A model generated the notes under the pieces. The model was not told the DNA's origin and did no database searches. It saw nothing but the letters and a program-made list of their open reading frames with translations. The translations under genes and the position numbers were made by a program. 64,000 nucleotides of DNA from Alviniconcha marisindica (lineage: Eukaryota > Mollusca > Gastropoda > Provannidae), in contig JABMCL010002919.1 in NCBI GenBank assembly GCA_018857735.1, positions 345,001 through 409,000 on the forward strand, in the 5' to 3' direction. Every line of letters begins with the position of its first letter. Positions within the stretch are counted from its first letter, which is position 1. Shown piece after piece: positions 61,401 through 64,000 of the stretch.

Positions 61401-61983
61401 CAATATCCAGTGAGTCAGTGGCTTGGAGCAAGTGTACTCACTCTCGAAGTTAAGCATGGCCGAGTGTAGTCACAAAATACATGCGTAACATGGTGCTAGG
61501 CTTTGCGCCCACCCTGGGATTTTTCAAGTCAAATTTTGTGCAGACTACAAAAATCCTTCGGATAACAGTTATTAACACTATAAACCGAGGTCCCCCATGG
61601 CCCATGTGTATACGCATGCAAAATGATCACATACGGATACGCACGTTAAAGATTATGTAGTCCATGTCAGAGTTCGGTGGATTATGGAAACGTTAAAACA
61701 ACCCAGCATGCACTAAAAGTGTCAGAGTCTTCATCATGTTGAAGTTGGGCACTATACGAAAGAAGAAGAAGAAGTGAAAAGAAACTCCATCCTTTTCAAT
61801 CTGTCTGAATTAGTGAACGTTCCCAGTTATCCGACACATGGACTGAAACTGAGCCGTGTTGAAGAACTTGACCTGAGTAAACAGATAGCAGGTATTTATG
61901 ACAAGTCATACCTCTATAACTTTTTCCTTGGCCTTTTCTTGAGTTTTCTTGCTCGGTTCATTTTTCTTTCCCTTCGGAGGCAT
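50287..61983 (-). CDS. ZC3H15: ZC3H15 (DFRP1): CCCH zinc finger protein, DRG1 partner, 11 exons, 427 aa
   Basis: ZC3H15 (Tma46 in yeast) binds and stabilises the GTPase DRG1 and associates with ribosomes in the cytoplasm. The spliced product is 427 residues, against 426 in human, with no stop. Order: basic start MPPKGKK..., a Lys-rich N-terminal helix with [11 protein letters not shown] (25-35), CCCH finger 1 at 102-120 (C-x7-C-x5-C-x3-H), WDEETL...KHGEAEK (about 145-168), CCCH finger 2 at 175-203 (C-x17-C-x5-C-x3-H), then [11 protein letters not shown]...[10 protein letters not shown] and the DFRP region (about 205-290), and an acidic tail ending DLETLDLDD. Start context gtcaccATG is strong. 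Intron 6 has a GC donor. It is convergent with ASB8. Confidence 0.96.
50935..51265 (+). mobile_element. non-LTR retrotransposon 3' end (CR1/L2-like ORF2 tail and 3' UTR)
   Basis: A plus-strand frame (about 50,970-51,110) reads [20 protein letters not shown] then [21 protein letters not shown]. This is the '..LWN.LP..IR....L..FK..LK..LF' pattern found at the ORF2 C-terminus of many animal LINEs. It is followed by 'taaagcactatgagctcctg' and 'gggtgctttataaacag', a typical LINE 3' tail. 5'-truncated, inside ZC3H15 intron 10, antisense. A 15-bp hairpin lies at 51,130-51,162. Confidence 0.85.
51130..51162. other. perfect 15-bp stem with 3-base loop
   Basis: gtgtgatgagcaggt (51,130-51,144), loop tac, then acctgctcatcacac (51,148-51,162). 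It interrupts the retrotransposon tail and may be part of that element. Confidence 0.9.
51315..51429 (-). CDS. ZC3H15: ZC3H15 exon 10
   Basis: Acceptor TCAACAG, donor G|GTAAGC. It encodes [20 protein letters not shown] then [18 protein letters not shown], a low-conservation acidic linker comparable to the 'VDDSVSVNDIDLSLYI' region. Confidence 0.9.
51809..51913 (-). CDS. ZC3H15: ZC3H15 exon 9
   Basis: Acceptor TTTGCAG, donor GAG|GTAAGC. It encodes [20 protein letters not shown] then [15 protein letters not shown]; 'ISGREVFEFRPELV.DDDEE' is the family pattern. Confidence 0.95.
52394..52471 (-). CDS. ZC3H15: ZC3H15 exon 8
   Basis: Acceptor TTCTTCAG, donor GGG|GTAAGT. It encodes [26 protein letters not shown], matching 'RQEKI..LE.D...[11 protein letters not shown]'. 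Confidence 0.95.
52640..52735. repeat. (AC)n microsatellite, intron 7
   Basis: AC repeats with several TG/GCAC interruptions. Confidence 0.95.
53437..53505 (-). CDS. ZC3H15: ZC3H15 exon 7
   Basis: Acceptor TTTCCAG, donor AAG|GTAAAT. It encodes [23 protein letters not shown], matching '[23 protein letters not shown]'. It is joined to exon 6 over a GC-AG intron. Confidence 0.95.
54395..54425 (+). repeat. dispersed repeat A, 30-bp fragment
   Basis: 'ccattaagcaccatgtttac' followed by 'ttatttcc' matches the family end at 62,995-63,025. Confidence 0.5.
54605..54610 (-). promoter_or_regulatory. non-canonical GC splice donor of ZC3H15 intron 6
   Basis: Transcript sense reads GAAAGAGAG|GCAAGT. Exon 6 ends ...LIERE and exon 7 opens RAALG, exactly the family sequence, so the junction must lie here. 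The nearest GT is four bases on and would shift the frame. The remaining donor bases fit the strong consensus typical of GC-AG introns. Confidence 0.9.
54611..54790 (-). CDS. ZC3H15: ZC3H15 exon 6 (second CCCH finger)
   Basis: Acceptor TTTTCCAG. It encodes [20 protein letters not shown] then [20 protein letters not shown] and [20 protein letters not shown]. Cys175, Cys193, Cys199 and His203 form finger 2. It ends at a GC donor. Confidence 0.96.
54825..55260. repeat. intronic segmental duplication, copy 1
   Basis: Bases 54,995-55,260 match 56,124-56,380 almost throughout ('gaattgcacagcatgttttt', 'ctgatcacacgagtgctttt', 'ggtccaggggatccaaataa', 'gagacaagtcttaccctcct'). The preceding (TA)/(GT) part (54,828-54,975) matches 55,255-55,435. 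Confidence 0.9.
55261..55440. repeat. (TA)n and (GT)n block, duplicate of 54,828-54,975
   Basis: Both blocks run 'acctctattccacatatat', 'acaacatatgcatatatact', 'taacagagcatgggagtgtg', then GT repeats. Here the TA run is expanded to about 48 bp. Confidence 0.9.
55977..56074 (-). CDS. ZC3H15: ZC3H15 exon 5
   Basis: Acceptor TTTTACAG, donor ATT|GTAAGG. It encodes (E)[19 protein letters not shown] then [13 protein letters not shown], matching '[29 protein letters not shown]'. Confidence 0.95.
56124..56380. repeat. intronic segmental duplication, copy 2
   Basis: Second copy of 54,995-55,260, ending at the donor of exon 4 (56,383). The two copies flank exon 5 in direct orientation. Confidence 0.9.
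56384..56524 (-). CDS. ZC3H15: ZC3H15 exon 4 (first CCCH finger)
   Basis: Acceptor GGGACAG, donor G|GTAAGC. It encodes (G)[46 protein letters not shown]. Cys102, Cys110, Cys116 and His120 form finger 1. Confidence 0.97.
56640..56715 (+). mobile_element. retroposon 3' tail fragment
   Basis: 'cattataaagcaccctgcat', 'gtagatgggtgctatagaaa' and an ATT run resemble a LINE 3' end. Confidence 0.5.
56716..57739. other. AT-rich part of ZC3H15 intron 3, nothing recognised
   Basis: No exon-like frame, repeat or RNA gene was recognised. Confidence 0.5.
57740..58200. repeat. ~90-110-bp tandem array, 5 copies, ending beside exon 3
   Basis: Units share 'gctcctttacgaaaaatgaa', 'ggtctgta.ttaaatgtata' and 'aattataatccagcatactc', then 'tcttgtattccac.gttaga'. 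The final partial unit ('cttgtattccactgttagc') runs to about 15 bases from the exon 3 donor. Confidence 0.93.
58231..58336 (-). CDS. ZC3H15: ZC3H15 exon 3
   Basis: Acceptor GTGGTGCAG, donor G|GTAAGG. It encodes [35 protein letters not shown], matching 'KKDDKKKELQELNELFKPV'. Confidence 0.94.
58337..58878. other. ZC3H15 intron 2, AT-rich, nothing recognised
   Basis: No gene-like content. Short ATT/ATA runs near 58,470-58,600. Confidence 0.5.
58879..58980 (-). CDS. ZC3H15: ZC3H15 exon 2
   Basis: Acceptor GTTTCAG, donor AAG|GTATGC. It encodes [34 protein letters not shown], matching '[26 protein letters not shown]'. This is a near-invariant family segment. Confidence 0.97.
59140..59335 (-). mobile_element. 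tRNA-derived SINE, family 1, copy b (intron 1)
   Basis: Minus strand reads ggggatagctcagtggttag agca (A box), then gggttcgaggcccgg (B box) and the same body as 22,305-22,545 ('gagtcaactttctg', 'atctgttccat.cc', 'cagtagca'). Same orientation as ZC3H15. Confidence 0.85.
59336..61400. other. ZC3H15 intron 1, mostly unassigned
   Basis: AT-rich. It holds a poly-G run near 60,046, a weak copy of repeat B (60,250-60,305), a (TA)n tract near 60,386 and TACTAG-type repeats near 61,150-61,280. No exon-like frame. Confidence 0.6.
61405..61775 (+). mobile_element. 5S rRNA-headed SINE-like element
   Basis: 61,410-61,512 follows the 5S rRNA outline: 'gtggcttgg', 'ctctcgaagttaagcatggc' (the internal-promoter region, compare 5S 'ctcggaagctaagcagggtc'), 'gagtgtagt' and 'ggtgctaggcttt' near the 5S 3' end. 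A body follows ('cgcacgttaaagatt', 'gtcagagttcggtggattat', 'cccagcatgcac') and it ends 'actatacgaaagaagaagaa'. The (GAA)n end and non-5S body fit a SINE3-type retroposon better than a plain 5S pseudogene. Confidence 0.65.
61912..61983 (-). CDS. ZC3H15: ZC3H15 exon 1 (start)
   Basis: ATG at 61,983 in a strong context (A at -3), encoding [24 protein letters not shown], donor GAG|GTATGA in phase 0. MPPK and the Lys-rich run ending KxxIIE are the family's start. Confidence 0.95.
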
Positions 61984-62046
61984 GGTGACGATTCAAGAAA
62001 CAAATTGTTAAAAGTAATGCCTTGCGCCACCGAGCCACCGCTAAGA

Positions 62047-62054
62047 CCGGAAGT
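62047..62054 (-). promoter_or_regulatory. ETS/GABP-type site upstream of ZC3H15
   Basis: CCGGAAGT on the plus strand (ACTTCCGG in the gene sense) lies 64 bases upstream of the ATG in a locally GC-richer stretch. Such sites are common in TATA-less housekeeping promoters; the role here is inferred. Confidence 0.45.
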
Positions 62055-62369
62055 ATTTTAATTCAGAGCTATCTTTTTTCAAGTAGTGGTATTTAGTTGT
62101 AGTATTTTATTTGCAAGACTTCAGGACATGGCAAACGTTCGATAATTCTATAATACAACTATATTTATGTGTTATCACGTCTTCATTAGAAGGGGAAAAA
62201 AATCAGCAACGGCGGTTTAGAATCTGTCTTATGGAATCTTCGGGTGTCTTCGGACTTGTATTCGTCTGTTATCGGCAAGAGCTCGTTTGCTCCCGCCATG
62301 TGCCCTCGGTAACCCCTGTTGTGAAAGCAGACAGCCTCGATCTGGGTCACAGTAGTTCAAGGACTGCTG

Positions 62370-62480
62370 CACCCGTCCTAACGAGCCTTCTGGTTTCCGT
62401 GGACGTAAAGCATGCTTCGGCATTGGTTTCAACTTGTCCCTAATATGTCAGCCGACATCCGAGGACATTAAGCAACACAA
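62370..62480 (+). mobile_element. dispersed repeat A, partial copy
   Basis: 'gtcctaacgagccttctggt', 'ttccgtggacgtaaagcatg', 'cttgtccctaatatgtcagc' and 'gacatccgaggacattaagc' match 37,675-37,790. Confidence 0.85.
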
Positions 62481-62624
62481 CTGAACTGAACTGAACTCGA
62501 CTAGTATACAATTTATGTAATCTTTAAGTGATCTTTATTTCACCATCATTTTAAAGGTTAATAACAGTTTTAATTTAAACTCAGCAAAACTGAACTGAGA
62601 ATCATCACTGATACTACACAGTCA

Positions 62625-62670
62625 CGCTGTCCGGTCGGTCCGCCTGGCTCCGGTCGGTCCGCCTGGCTAG
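62625..62670. repeat. 19-bp direct repeat 'ccggtcggtccgcctggct'
   Basis: Two exact tandem copies. Confidence 0.9.
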
Positions 62671-62954
62671 TCTCAATATGAGCGGCAATACAAATATATG
62701 TACAGCACTTTTTCACTCGATTTCTCGTCCTGCACCTCTGGTGGAATTTATGTACCGTGCACGGTATTTGTGACAAGCATTCCAGGTGAGAGTTACCGTA
62801 GGTGACTCAGTCTTGTGCTTGTGTGACGTTTTCGAGCGCTGATTAACTCCCTTGTGACTGAGTTGACTCTCGTCCTGTCTGTGAAAAGTCGATGTCGGTT
62901 TGGGAAGTCACAAAAACAAAACAAAACAACAACAACAACAACAACAACTGACAA

Positions 62955-63030
62955 AAAAGCCCGTCCCTAATAAGCCTCATGAGTGGTTTCTGTAGACCGC
63001 GTTAAGCACCATGTTTACTTACTTACGTCA
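62955..63030 (+). repeat. dispersed repeat A, short variant
   Basis: 'ccgtccctaataagcctcat', 'tggtttctgtagaccgcgtt' and 'aagcaccatgtttacttact'. Related to the longer form by the shared 'taa.gagcctt.tggtttc' core. Confidence 0.7.
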
Positions 63031-63191
63031 GTCACAGAAACTGACACGACTGTGAGTGCTGCCATTTCAAGTCACGTTGTGCCGAGTCAGTGCAAGCACT
63101 CAGTCTGTATGATGATGCCTCATAGTCAACTGACTACTTTTCTGCAGCGCCATTCTCCGCTGAGTAAGCCCAACGCGCTGAACTGCCCTCC

Positions 63192-63372
63192 ATGATGATG
63201 AAGTGATGCTTAATGTCCTCAGATGTCAGTTGACATATTAGGGACAAGCTGTGACCAATGCCGAAGCACGGTTCAATAATTTTTTACGTCCACGGAAACC
63301 AGAAGGCTCGAAGTTAGGACGGACAGCTCAGGACGGCCACCTCGACTCTCACACAGCTCCTGAACTATGTGC
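63192..63372 (-). mobile_element. dispersed repeat A, long inverted copy
   Basis: Reverse complement of the 37,625-37,805 element along its whole length, including 'tcaggagctgtgtgagagtc' and 'ggacattaagcatcacttca'. Confidence 0.88.
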
Positions 63373-64000
63373 CCTCCATTGAGGGCGATGGCAACTAGTA
63401 CTGACTAGCCTCAGTAGTCTAGGTACGTCACGAATCAACTCAGTACCTGAGTCAGTCAAGTTTCTGCTCAGCCGGCTCAGCGCGCCATCCGTTTGGCCGC
63501 AATGAGCCAACGACCAAACTGAATGGTTTGCGACATCGAGGACTGAGACTCGAAGCAACAACTTACTCAGAAGTCCCCGACTACGTTCTTTCGCCACTAG
63601 TGACAAAAACGGCGACAAGGGATCAGATACGAGGCACACCCCATTTTCCGCCACGCCGTTTCCAGGCCGGTCCGGGCTTTGCGGGTTCCTTTTAAGCTAG
63701 GCAGACGTTATACAGATGTATTAAGCGGCTTCAGTTTAAACAGTGGCAGCTCAGTCCAAATTCAGTTATTTCACCCAAAATTGACTGAATTCCGCTACCC
63801 GGCCGGACCGGCGGCACCAGAAGAGTCTGCCGGCCAAGCGTCAGCGGCCCCAACATGAGTCAAGTTAGTTTCCGTTCCGGCAAACTGCGTTAAGGAAGAA
63901 GAACGATGATCGAGCAGACGAATAAGAAGGCATGCGAAAAGAAGAAGAAACCCAAACTGAAGTTCAAGGCCGGACTAACTTCAAGTTGTTACATGATATT
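63373..64000. other. GC-richer right edge without a recognised gene
   Basis: Composition rises (for example ccggccggaccggcggcacc near 63,800). A minus-strand frame at 63,349-63,654 is open but begins at GTG and partly overlaps repeat A. I recognise no family in it. It could be promoter-proximal sequence of a gene beyond the window. Confidence 0.4.

Noticed and set aside
63349..63654. 101-codon minus-strand frame starting MAENG-like
   Set aside because: The first codon is GTG, not ATG, no family is recognised and its end overlaps dispersed repeat A.

Overview
This is a nuclear window from a multicellular animal, most likely a mollusc and probably a gastropod. That placement is an inference. 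It rests on intron-rich genes of animal families, very abundant AC/GT microsatellites, tRNA- and 5S-derived SINE-like elements and LINE tails. Nothing prokaryotic, phage or CRISPR-like is present. Almost every long open frame here is a shadow of a microsatellite or tandem array. The real genes are split into short exons, which I rebuilt by joining splice phases; every junction reported below keeps the frame.

Layout. (1) 1-8.9 kb: no gene found; a 45-bp satellite at the left edge, tandem arrays, transposon remnants and the presumed 3' UTR of the next gene. (2) 8,992-33,638, minus strand: PITRM1, the mitochondrial presequence protease (M16C metallopeptidase). I recovered 26 coding exons (numbered 2-27) giving 987 residues, with the HILEH zinc motif, the distal zinc-ligand glutamate and the C-terminal Arg/Tyr pair. 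Only the short presequence exon(s) remain unplaced. (3) 33.6-38.2 kb: divergent intergenic region, with a candidate PITRM1 leader exon near 35.75 kb and a foldback element. (4) 38,213-40,250, plus strand: ASB8, a complete 287-residue ankyrin-repeat/SOCS-box protein in two coding exons. (5) 40.3-50.3 kb: convergent intergenic region with UTRs, one tRNA-derived SINE and tandem repeats. (6) 50,287-61,983, minus strand: ZC3H15 (DFRP1), complete, 11 exons, 427 residues, including one GC-AG intron. (7) 62-64 kb: upstream region with an ETS-type site and dispersed repeats.

The three genes are housekeeping genes and do not form a pathway: mitochondrial presequence degradation, Cullin-5 ubiquitin ligase substrate recognition, and stabilisation of the DRG1 GTPase on translating ribosomes. 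PITRM1 and ASB8 are head-to-head; ASB8 and ZC3H15 are tail-to-tail.

The most striking signal is not a new gene. Several local tandem amplifications have exon edges inside their repeat units: the exon 7 donor (six copies), the exon 24 acceptor (about six), the stop-codon end of exon 27 (two) and the exon 12 acceptor (two), all in PITRM1. Long TG tracts also sit directly on PITRM1 splice sites. This gives the gene arrays of decoy splice sites and possible length-polymorphic splicing control.
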